A program made the position numbers and the translations under genes. A stretch of DNA of 9,381 nt from JBGPIK01 sp041484845 (GTDB taxonomy: Bacteria; Desulfobacterota; Binatia; UBA9968). The stretch's first letter is position 1; each line of letters opens with the position of its first letter. The stretch spans positions 1-9,381 of the forward strand of contig JBGPIK010000273.1 in assembly GCA_041484845.1 (NCBI GenBank), in the 5' to 3' direction. The notes below the pieces were generated by a model. The model was not told where the DNA came from and ran no database searches. It worked only from the letters and a program-made list of their open reading frames with translations. Shown piece by piece: positions 1 through 5,426 of this stretch.

Positions 1-16
1 CGCTGCGGGTTTGATT

Positions 17-33
17 CCCCGCAGCTTGCTGCG
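17..33. repeat. Palindromic repeat CCCCGCAGC/GCTGCGGGG, copy 1 (right arm short)
   Basis: The sequence CCCCGCAGCTTGCTGCG carries the left arm and TT loop of a palindrome whose complete form would be CCCCGCAGC-TT-GCTGCGGGG. The right arm stops after six bases and is followed by TAATGAG. An alternative stem, GCTGCGGG (2-9) with CCCGCAGC (18-25), is also possible. A second copy lies at 176-196, so this is a dispersed family and not a single hairpin. Confidence 0.5.
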
Positions 34-63
34 TAATGAGCTATTCCAGACCTCTTAGAGTCC

Positions 64-139
64 GTCATTCCCGAATGCTTCTATCGGGAATCCAGGCGAG
101 ACCGAACCTGGACCCCCGATTAAAACATTCGGGGGTGAC
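64..139. repeat. Paired palindromic repeat (REP/BIME-like, 76 bp)
   Basis: Two hairpin-forming units face each other. The left unit begins GTCATTCCCGAATG and closes with CGGGAATCCAGG at 84-96. The right unit, read on the minus strand, begins GTCACCCCCGAATG and closes with CGGGGGTCCAGG. The whole element is therefore an imperfect inverted repeat, and each half also carries its own CCCG/CGGG-type stem, with compensating changes (ATTCCCG/CGGGAAT against ACCCCCG/CGGGGGT). This is the layout of extragenic palindromic pairs or small non-autonomous elements. The same GTCATTCC...GGAATC theme recurs at 8333-8361. Mobility and function are inferred only. Confidence 0.7.
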
Positions 140-175
140 GCTGTTGGGATAAAATCTCACCGCTATGTTCTGATA

Positions 176-196
176 CCCCGTCAGCTTGCTGCGGGG
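176..196. repeat. Palindromic repeat CCCCGCAGC/GCTGCGGGG, copy 2 (one-base bulge)
   Basis: CCCCG, an extra T, then CAGC-TT-GCTGCGGGG forms a nine-pair stem with a single bulged T in the left arm. It matches copy 1 at 17-33 over the core CAGCTTGCTGCG but has the complete right arm. The two copies flank the 64-139 paired palindrome, so about 200 bp hold three palindromes of two families. Confidence 0.5.
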
Positions 197-297
197 TCGT
201 TCATTCATCTCGGCGCGCCTCAGCGATTTTTACAGAACTGTTTCGATGGGGCGGCCAGCGGCTGTGTTAAGTACACCGGTTAAATGAATTTCGCAAC

Positions 298-326
298 TTG
301 ACAAAGCGAGTTAATACTCCTAGTGT
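298..326 (+). promoter_or_regulatory. Sigma-70-type promoter for the sigma factor gene
   Basis: A perfect -35 box TTGACA at 298-303 and a -10-like TAGTGT at 321-326 are separated by exactly 17 bases. Transcription would begin near 333 and leave a leader of about 170 bases before the ATG at 503. No second gene lies between. The -10 box matches the consensus at four of six positions. This is a sequence-based prediction. Confidence 0.6.
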
Positions 327-502
327 GACGGCTCATCTTAAGCGGCCTACCGAATCGACATAAGTTCCGGTCCCGGAATTCTGCATTCTTTGTTTGGACT
401 GGATCAACAGAATCATCCGGAGATGAGTGCTGAAAAGGAAGCCCGCTCGTGCTTGCCAAAACTTGCGGCTCGAATCTCGCGTGCCCTTAAACGTTGCAAA
501 CT

Positions 503-2086
503 ATGGAGCAAGATAAACATTTGAGCGACTATACAAATCCCGCCGGCCCGGAGGAATCTCATTTCTACTCAAGCCGGAACAAACATGTGCCTGACATGCA
601 AACTCCGGCAGATTTGTCTGATGGTTATCAGACTTCTGATCATGGGCTTGCCCCAGACGCTGCGATGACCGACGACGATCCGCCGGGGGTCGGCGCGGAT
701 GAAGTGAAATCGGGCAACGATTTCGAAAGCGCGGCTCTCGGTACCGCAGCAGACCCGACCGCGCTGTATCTCCAGGACGTGCGTTCCGTTCCGCTCCTGG
801 GTCGTGAAAGGGAGCTCATGCTGGCGCGGCAGATCGAACAAGGACAGGACCAGATCATAGACGAAGCTCTGTCTTCGCAGCTTGCGCTGCCATGGACTCT
901 CCGGTTGGGCGAAAAAATTGCCGCCGGCGTAGTGCACGTGCGCGACGTCGTAAGACTTCCCATCGGCGCATCGGGTGAGCTTGAGGTCGACGAGGGATTG
1001 CTCAAGACGCGTTTTCGAATAGCTATCCGAAAACTCCGTACCATGGCGAAACGTCATGAACGGGCTACGATGCTGCTGCAAAAAGCCAGGACGGATTCAG
1101 GTCGAGCCGAGATCGGCAACAAGATCACCCGGCAGCGCAACAGGATCACTACGATTATCAAATCGTTGGACCTCAACCAGCAGCATATCGACCAGATCAT
1201 CGATGAACATCAAGCGATCTGCGACCGGGTCAAAAAACAAAAAACCCAAGGACAAGCGAAGCGGGCGAAAGAATTGCGCGCGTTCGAAAAGGAAATCGGC
1301 ATGTCTCTTCGGGAGGTCGAGAGAAAGCTCGCAAGCCTTCTTGCCAAGAAAGCGGAAGTGGCGCTGGCAAAGAATGATTTTGTCCAGGCCAACCTGCGGC
1401 TGGACGCGATCATCGCAAAAAAATACAGCGGCCGAGGTCTCTCGTATCTCGATCTGATCCAGGAAGGCAACATCGGTCTAATGCGGGCGGTTGATAAATT
1501 CAACTACCGGTTCGGATACCGATTTGCGACCTACGCAACCTGGTGGATACGCCAGGCTATTTCGCGTTCGCTCTCGGATTATGCGCACACGATCCGCATT
1601 CCCGTCCACATGGTCGAGCTGACGAACAAGTTGAGTCAGACGGTTGCTTATCTCAGCCGGCAGTTAGGACGAACGCCGACGGGCGAGGAAATCGCCGCAG
1701 ATATGTCGATAGCGCCAAGCAAGGTCCAAATGCTTTTGACCTTGGTCAAGGAGCCGGTCTCCCTTGATATGCAGTTGGGCGACGAACCGGACACGTGCCT
1801 GCGGGACGTCATAAAAGACGAACGTTCACCGGACCCTGAGTCGCAACTCATCGATCTGAATCTCCACGAAAAGTTGCGCCAAATTTTGACGACGCTCAGC
1901 CCCAGAGAGGAAAAGATTATTCGGATGCGCTTCGGGATCAGAGAAAAGTCGGACTACACGCTTGAAGAAACCGGGAAAGTTTTTCACATGACGCGCGAAA
2001 GAATTCGCCAAATCGAGGCTGTTGCGTTGAAAAAACTCCGTAATCGCAGCCGCTCGCTGGACCACTTTACGCAAATCACAAAATAG
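503..2086 (+). CDS. rpoD: RNA polymerase sigma-70 family factor, RpoD-like
   Basis: This sigma factor should direct core RNA polymerase to promoters. An acidic N-terminal segment of about 80 residues lacks an obvious region 1.1. It is followed by region 1.2 (DPTALYLQDV, about 84-115), a non-conserved region with basic helical stretches (about 118-285), region 2 (about 290-372, with LDLIQEGNIGLM and YATWWIRQ), region 3 (about 375-435) and region 4, where the helix-turn-helix YTLEETGKVFHMTRERIRQIEA is near 485-506. The 527 residues are shorter than E. coli sigma-70. Several usually fixed positions differ: V387, T440, Q446 and R448 of E. coli correspond to D301, S354, Y360 and H362. It may therefore be a secondary paralogue, and the gene symbol is tentative. 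No clear Shine-Dalgarno precedes the ATG, and an in-frame TTG at 494 is the alternative start. Confidence 0.9.
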   Translation: MEQDKHLSDYTNPAGPEESHFYSSRNKHVPDMQTPADLSDGYQTSDHGLAPDAAMTDDDPPGVGADEVKSGNDFESAALGTAADPTALYLQDVRSVPLLGRERELMLARQIEQGQDQIIDEALSSQLALPWTLRLGEKIAAGVVHVRDVVRLPIGASGELEVDEGLLKTRFRIAIRKLRTMAKRHERATMLLQKARTDSGRAEIGNKITRQRNRITTIIKSLDLNQQHIDQIIDEHQAICDRVKKQKTQGQAKRAKELRAFEKEIGMSLREVERKLASLLAKKAEVALAKNDFVQANLRLDAIIAKKYSGRGLSYLDLIQEGNIGLMRAVDKFNYRFGYRFATYATWWIRQAISRSLSDYAHTIRIPVHMVELTNKLSQTVAYLSRQLGRTPTGEEIAADMSIAPSKVQMLLTLVKEPVSLDMQLGDEPDTCLRDVIKDERSPDPESQLIDLNLHEKLRQILTTLSPREEKIIRMRFGIREKSDYTLEETGKVFHMTRERIRQIEAVALKKLRNRSRSLDHFTQITK

Positions 2087-2262
2087 GATGCACGAGAAGA
2101 GTCACGGCGGGCCTATTCGCTAGGCGCGACTCGCTGCTCATAACAAACACAGTCGAAGAGGTCTCATGGGGCGACGACGCGCTCAATCTGATTTGAGTCC
2201 GCGCGTAAATACGGCGAGTCAGCACTGGCCTAACAAGATACCCTGAATGACACCTGTCGTAG
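2087..2262. other. Intergenic gap between convergent genes
   Basis: No gene is seen here. A small stem GCCTA/TAGGC around TTCGC lies just after the sigma factor stop, but it has no T-tract, so a clear intrinsic terminator for the sigma gene is not visible. Confidence 0.4.
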
Positions 2263-2460
2263 CTAGCGCGCCTCTCGGTCAGCCAAGCCATCAGACGCGG
2301 GATTGTCATTTGGCATCAGGGGATTGTAGGTCTCTAGTGGCGGTCCCCCTTTGATCTTTTCCGATTTGCGCTGGATCCGGCGTGCCGCTTTGTCCTTCTG
2401 TTTCTGCTGGCGCGCCATCTCTTTTTGACGCTTCATGTATGTTTGATTTCCCATGTTCAT
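2263..2460 (-). CDS. Small basic hypothetical protein (65 aa)
   Basis: The product is a 65-residue protein. Its N-terminal 37 residues are very rich in Lys, Arg and Gln (TYMKRQKEMARQQKQKDKAA) and should form one charged amphipathic helix or coiled coil. The tail is Pro/Asn-rich and acidic (GGPPLETYNPLMPNDNP). No signal peptide or membrane segment is visible. The pattern of a TYxKRxKE opening followed by a Lys/Arg helix and a GG-rich turn resembles short uncharacterised proteins that I recall from several bacterial phyla, and this supports a real gene. The ATG at 2460 (or 2454) lacks a well-placed ribosome site: a GGAGG lies about 18 bases upstream. It is convergent with the sigma factor. A nucleic-acid-binding role would be a guess from charge alone. 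Confidence 0.6.
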   Translation of the reverse strand: MNMGNQTYMKRQKEMARQQKQKDKAARRIQRKSEKIKGGPPLETYNPLMPNDNPASDGLADREAR

Positions 2461-2491
2461 TACCGTACCACAGAGCCGCCTCCGTAGAAAC

Positions 2492-2522
2492 CGGTAGGCG
2501 ACAATAAGTTTGGCGGTAGGCG
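2492..2522. repeat. 9-bp direct repeat CGGTAGGCG, 22-bp period
   Basis: CGGTAGGCG occurs at 2492-2500 and again at 2514-2522, giving a spacing of 22 bp or about two helical turns. A third near copy, CGGTAGGC followed by C, lies at 2767-2774. The pair sits just upstream of a TATAAT box at 2535-2540 and behind the minus-strand small gene, so it could be an operator for either direction. This is seen directly in the sequence, but its function is inferred. Confidence 0.5.
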
Positions 2523-2540
2523 TTACATATCCGTTATAAT
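2510..2540 (+). promoter_or_regulatory. Possible promoter with perfect TATAAT
   Basis: TATAAT at 2535-2540 matches the -10 consensus exactly. The best -35 candidate is TTGGCG at 2510-2515 with a long 19-base spacer, so the -35 is weak. A start near 2547 would give a long leader that runs through both downstream terminators to the permease. The second CGGTAGGCG copy lies inside the spacer, which would suit repression or activation by a bound regulator. Confidence 0.35.
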
Positions 2541-2627
2541 GTCGACTCAGGTGCCCTATAAGATTTTCCCCTTTACGCTGCTAACCTGACCGATTGACGC
2601 TGTCACAATTGGCACGGAAGTTTATGC

Positions 2628-2656
2628 TTGACTTAACGAATTTTACTTACTAGCAT
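2628..2656 (+). promoter_or_regulatory. Sigma-70-type promoter before the structured leader
   Basis: TTGACT at 2628-2633 (five of six consensus) and TAGCAT at 2651-2656 (four of six) are separated by 17 bases. The predicted start near 2663 lies just before the hairpins at 2683-2750. This promoter would therefore give either an RNA of about 88 nt ending at the first terminator or a readthrough leader for the permease. Confidence 0.5.
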
Positions 2657-2662
2657 CGCTCT

Positions 2663-2750
2663 AGTTTGTTGATGAACCGAAGGGCTTCCGTAGGAAGCCA
2701 GTCGGGGCATAGGCCGACTTTAGGATTACGACATCCGGGTCGGCTTTTTT
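2663..2750 (+). ncRNA. Candidate small RNA or terminator-type leader RNA (unrecognised family)
   Basis: This interval runs from a predicted start to a T-tract. It contains a perfect 7-bp hairpin, GGCTTCC-GTA-GGAAGCC (2683-2699). It then has AGTCGG (2700-2705), which can pair with CCGACT (2714-2719), and GTCGGC (2739-2744), which can pair with GCCGAC (2713-2718). The two pairings use the same strand and exclude each other, as expected of an antiterminator and terminator. I compared it by eye with riboswitch signatures I know (TPP, guanidine, fluoride, c-di-GMP, SAM, Mn, ZTP, preQ1) and found no match. It may be a free small RNA or a cis-acting attenuator for the permease. Confidence 0.45.
2713..2750 (+). 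terminator. Intrinsic terminator 1 upstream of the permease
   Basis: The outer stem GCCGAC (2713-2718) pairs with GTCGGC (2739-2744). The inner stem GGAT (2723-2726) pairs with ATCC (2733-2736). Six T residues follow directly (2745-2750). The left arm overlaps the CCGACT segment that can form the competing hairpin with 2700-2705. Confidence 0.75.
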
Positions 2751-2787
2751 AATCTGCACGAATCCGCGGTAGGCCAGTAAGGAAGTA

Positions 2788-2800
2788 GCCCTCGCAGGGC
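2788..2800 (+). other. Short hairpin GCCCT-CGC-AGGGC
   Basis: A 5-bp perfect stem with a three-base loop lies between the two terminators. It has the same style as the 7-bp, three-base-loop hairpin that precedes terminator 1. The interval 2751-2858 therefore looks like a second hairpin-plus-terminator unit. Confidence 0.4.
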
Positions 2801-2815
2801 GACTCGCAAACGGGC

Positions 2816-2858
2816 AAACCAGCTTATCCTGCGATGGAGAAGCTGGTTTTTATTTTTT
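2816..2858 (+). terminator. Intrinsic terminator 2 upstream of the permease
   Basis: AAACCAGCTT (2816-2825) pairs perfectly with AAGCTGGTTT (2840-2849) and is followed by a T-rich run to 2858. It lies about 145 bases before the permease ATG, so any transcript from the upstream promoters must pass it to express the permease. Otherwise a promoter between 2860 and 3000, which I could not pick out, must serve the gene. Confidence 0.8.
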
Positions 2859-3003
2859 GGGGAGTTGTTCAAGTTATAAGCATCGATAACCGGAGTGGTT
2901 TAAAAAGCGGATTCCTTAGAAGAAGCGTTCAAGCAGAAAAGAGGCGGCTTTCAAAGAGACGAAGAGGTGGAAACAAAAAAACACTCATATAGGAGGGTAA
3001 GAC

Positions 3004-3855
3004 ATGGCTGACCAAAACATGGCCGGTGAAGAGTTGTTATTGGACGTCAGAGTAGCCGAGGCTTCCAATCTCTATAAGTTTTACCTCAACCAGGAAAAAA
3101 AGCTTCTCGGCAGCATCGCCGTGGCTATTTTTCTTCTCGCCTGGGAACTGGTCGGAAACACGTTTCAGTTGGTTAATCCGATGTTTATGAGCGCACCATC
3201 GCTTATTTGGAAAGCCGCGGTGCAGCTCTTCGGTTCGGGTGAGATCTGGAATGACCTGAGGGTTAGCGGGATAGAATTCGCCTGGGGATATTTTCTGTCT
3301 GTCGTTGTCGGAGTCCCTTTTGGGATCGCCATAGGTTGGTACAAAAAGTTTGCCTACACCTGTGATCCTTTCGTCAACGCCATGAACGCCACGCCGCGCG
3401 TCGCCCTTTTGCCGCTGGTCATTATCTGGTTGGGCATCGGCATTCTCTCCAAAGTCGGCATTATTTTTCTCGGGGCGGTATTTCCTCTCCTGATCAATAC
3501 GCGAGACGGCGTCAAGACCACGCCCCACAACCTCCTCAACGCAGCCAGAAGCTTTGGCGCGTCGGAGTGGCAGATATTTAGAAGTGTCGTGATTCCCTCG
3601 ACGGTCCCCTTTATTCTCACCGGGTTGCGCCTGGCAATCGGAAGGGCGCTAATCGGCGTCATGGTGGGTGAGCTTTACGCTGCTACCGCTGGCATTGGTT
3701 TTATGATTACGGTAGCGGGCGCGACCTTCCAGACCGATAAGGTTTTTGTCGGTGTCCTGATATTTGCCATTTGCGGTATGATCGCAACCGAGTTGGTCGA
3801 CAAAGCAGAAAGGAGATTCGATAGGTGGCGGCCGAAGGTAGGGGCCGGAATGTAA
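3004..3855 (+). CDS. ABC transporter permease, SsuC/TauC (nitrate/sulfonate/taurine) type
   Basis: This is an inner-membrane permease of the binding-protein-dependent transport family used for sulfonates, taurine, nitrate, thiamine precursors and similar small organic compounds. It has 283 residues, a normal length. A polar N-terminus of about 35 residues precedes roughly six hydrophobic segments (about 36-57, 90-112, 132-166 as two, 203-224, 245-264). The cytoplasmic EAA loop that contacts the ATPase is at 179-198 (NAARSFGASEWQIFRSVVIP). A strong AGGAGGG lies six bases before the ATG. No ATPase or substrate-binding protein gene is adjacent. Two terminators stand upstream and a strong one downstream, so it appears to be a single-gene unit that must borrow partners encoded elsewhere. 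The substrate cannot be assigned. Confidence 0.9.
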   Translation: MADQNMAGEELLLDVRVAEASNLYKFYLNQEKKLLGSIAVAIFLLAWELVGNTFQLVNPMFMSAPSLIWKAAVQLFGSGEIWNDLRVSGIEFAWGYFLSVVVGVPFGIAIGWYKKFAYTCDPFVNAMNATPRVALLPLVIIWLGIGILSKVGIIFLGAVFPLLINTRDGVKTTPHNLLNAARSFGASEWQIFRSVVIPSTVPFILTGLRLAIGRALIGVMVGELYAATAGIGFMITVAGATFQTDKVFVGVLIFAICGMIATELVDKAERRFDRWRPKVGAGM

Positions 3856-3940
3856 TTCTAGTGTAATTAAAAGTGGGGCGAATGTTTAGATTTTTTAGCC
3901 CGTTGAACCGTAATTCGTTACGCTGATTTATTAAACCGAA

Positions 3941-3976
3941 GGCCCGCTCAATCCCGGCGATTGAGCGGGCCTTTTT
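3941..3976 (+). terminator. Strong intrinsic terminator after the permease
   Basis: GGCCCGCTCAAT (3941-3952) and ATTGAGCGGGCC (3960-3971) form a perfect 12-bp stem around a seven-base loop, followed by TTTTT. It ends the permease transcript. The minus-strand side lacks an equally good T-tract, so it is mainly a plus-strand terminator. Confidence 0.9.
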
Positions 3977-4073
3977 CGTCGAGTATAGATTTGCATTTTG
4001 CCGCCGTGTTGGAAAACTCGATATCAATCTCGGCGGCTTACATTCAAATTGCAGCAAAGCATAAACGACGGGT

Positions 4074-4091
4074 CGCGCGCTGAAGCGCGTG
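4074..4091 (-). other. GC-rich hairpin just beyond the DUF1847 gene
   Basis: The stem CGCGCGC/GCGCGTG (one G-U pair) encloses a TGAA tetraloop, 14 bases after the minus-strand stop codon. It could protect or help end the DUF1847 transcript, but no good T-tract follows on the minus strand, so I do not call it an intrinsic terminator. Confidence 0.35.
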
Positions 4092-4104
4092 CGCCCGGAT
4101 AGGT

Positions 4105-4803
4105 CTACTTACGCCGCTTAACTACGGGTGTTTTAGGCTTCGGTTGGCGTCGGTGGGGACCCCAGACGCGCAGGAAATAACTTTCCGCCAACTGCAGCGC
4201 GCCCACCGGGTTATGGGCCAGAACACGATCCTTGGCGACCAGTGTGGTTGCCAGGCCGTGCGAGTAGCGGAAAAAGAGACTGTCGTGGCCCACGCATAAC
4301 CCGAGAACGACGTTCAGTTCGCAACCGGCGCGATTTAAGAACTCTGCCTGGGAGATCGGGTTGCACATCGACTCGTGCTGGCCGGGTCTGATCTTGTCCG
4401 CATCGCGGAGGCCTATTTTTTCCTTGGCTACGGCGCCGTTCTTACAACAAATCGAAGTCACCTCAAAACCGTGACTCTCAAGAATGCCGCTCAGGGTATG
4501 GGCGAGGTCGACAAAACTGATGCACGTGGCAATGCCGAGCTTGGTGAATTCCATCTTTTTAGCAAAGGCACAGATCTCTTCCACGCGTGTCCACTTGCAG
4601 TATCCCTCGCTCTCCACCAGCGCCGAGGCTTGAGCGACGCGGCGGACGTAGGGATCTTTTTCATAGGTTTTCCACGCGGCGCCAATCGTTTCTTGGCCCA
4701 GTTTTGAAGGACAGAAGCCAGGGCGGTGTTCTTCGCCAATTCCGTCACGGCAAGTTCGAACAGTAGGCGGACAGTACGCACATCCGGGATTGTCATAATC
4801 CAT
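4105..4803 (-). CDS. DUF1847 family protein, cysteine-rich, probable metal binder
   Basis: This 232-residue protein belongs to the DUF1847 family, whose function is unknown. Recognisable stretches are ALVESEGYCKWTRVEEI (61-77), the KLGIATCISF strand (88-97), a HGFEV segment, the block IRPGQHESMCNPISQAEFLN (138-157) and GLCVGHDSLFFRYS (168-181) followed by KDRVLAHNP. Eleven cysteines are present. An N-terminal cluster C8-x2-C11, C18 and C31 looks suitable for a metal or Fe-S site, and C69, C94, C120, C147 and C170 lie in the conserved blocks. The tail after 215 is short and strongly basic. The start at 4803 is chosen because GAGGAG precedes it closely; an upstream ATG at 4890 would add 29 unrelated residues. 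It is monocistronic and convergent with the permease. Confidence 0.85.
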   Translation of the reverse strand: MDYDNPGCAYCPPTVRTCRDGIGEEHRPGFCPSKLGQETIGAAWKTYEKDPYVRRVAQASALVESEGYCKWTRVEEICAFAKKMEFTKLGIATCISFVDLAHTLSGILESHGFEVTSICCKNGAVAKEKIGLRDADKIRPGQHESMCNPISQAEFLNRAGCELNVVLGLCVGHDSLFFRYSHGLATTLVAKDRVLAHNPVGALQLAESYFLRVWGPHRRQPKPKTPVVKRRK

Positions 4804-4855
4804 CAATAAGTCTCCTCGGCTGCATGAATGACGCGGTCTCTTATCTAATGACCGA

Positions 4856-4861
4856 AGTATA
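4856..4861 (-). promoter_or_regulatory. Possible -10 box for the DUF1847 gene
   Basis: On the minus strand TATACT lies about 52 bases before the start codon at 4803, a typical distance. The expected -35 zone is T-rich (TTTTTG) but a poor match to TTGACA, so only the -10 is convincing. Confidence 0.3.
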
Positions 4862-5198
4862 GCGCGTTCGCAGGGGCGCAAAAAGAGCACGTGCCGGAAA
4901 CGAAGTTAGATAGGACGAGCCCTGTAAAATTTTTGATGTGGAGCCGTGTAGCCTTCCCGATCCCCCCGGTTAAGATTAATCTCATGACGCGAACTTCTTG
5001 CGGCCGTGCGCGAGACAGCCGAAGCAAGCGTATCAAACTCTGTCGGGCGCGATATTGGCCTCTCAATTGCTCCAATCCGGCACACAACGTAATTTCGTGA
5101 AATGTCGTGAGACCTGAATCGCATAAGTGAGAACGGACGAGAAGGATGGATGCACTCGTAGGAAAACATGGCGGGTCGTAAAATCTTCTTTGGCGAAA

Positions 5199-5228
5199 GC
5201 CTTCATGAGAGGCGAAGCTCTCGAAGGC
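5199..5228 (+). other. Stem-loop in the leader of the hydroxylase operon
   Basis: GCCTTC (5199-5204) pairs with GAAGGC (5223-5228), and GAGAG (5207-5211) pairs with CTCTC (5218-5222) around GCGAAG; two unpaired bases lie on the left. No T-tract follows, so it is not a terminator. It lies about 200 bases before the first gene. Its role is unknown. Confidence 0.4.
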
Positions 5229-5426
5229 GGATAGTTTGCCGTGCCCGAGCGTCCGAGAAAACTCAGCTTTTGAAAGGCGGTTATTATATGCAACGCCGAT
5301 TCAGAAAGCCGAACTATAGAAACGGTTCGTTTGCTCGCGCAAGAATTCACACTTAAATCGCCTTATGATTCGCGATATTCTTACCGCGGGTGGCTTGTCA
5401 GCCATTCTCATTCCGGAGGTGATGTC

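Larger units (their letters stand above)
4804..5426. other. 620-bp divergent intergenic region
   Basis: I see no convincing gene here; the short open frames lack family features and mostly lack ribosome sites. It holds the DUF1847 promoter zone, a palindrome ATTTC-GT-GAAAT (5092-5103), a direct repeat TCGTGA-N4-TCGTGA (5095-5110), and an 11-bp bulged stem-loop at 5199-5228 in the presumed leader of the hydroxylase genes. No clear sigma-70 promoter for the hydroxylase was found. Confidence 0.5.

Noticed and set aside
455..485. CTCGAATC, similar to a tRNA T-loop
   Set aside because: The flanking bases do not form a T-arm stem and no acceptor or anticodon arm can be built.
569..1081. Long minus-strand open frame opposite the sigma factor
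   Set aside because: It is a shadow of the sigma factor gene: no ribosome site, no recognisable family, and it overlaps a clearly coding region.
2801..2825. GCAAACGGGCAAACC, reminiscent of the GGGCAAACC of c-di-GMP-I (GEMM) riboswitches
   Set aside because: The rest of the aptamer (GACGCAAAGCC, the receptor, GGTTACCG) is absent and the segment is part of a terminator arm, so it is most likely chance.
4804..4890. N-terminal extension of the DUF1847 protein to an ATG at 4890
   Set aside because: The extra 29 residues resemble nothing in the family, and GAGGAG directly precedes the start at 4803.
5168..5356. Open frame of 62 codons and a nested 22-codon frame at 5288 in the hydroxylase leader
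   Set aside because: The Arg-rich low-information translation and lack of a good ribosome site argue against a real gene; the 5199-5228 stem-loop lies inside it.
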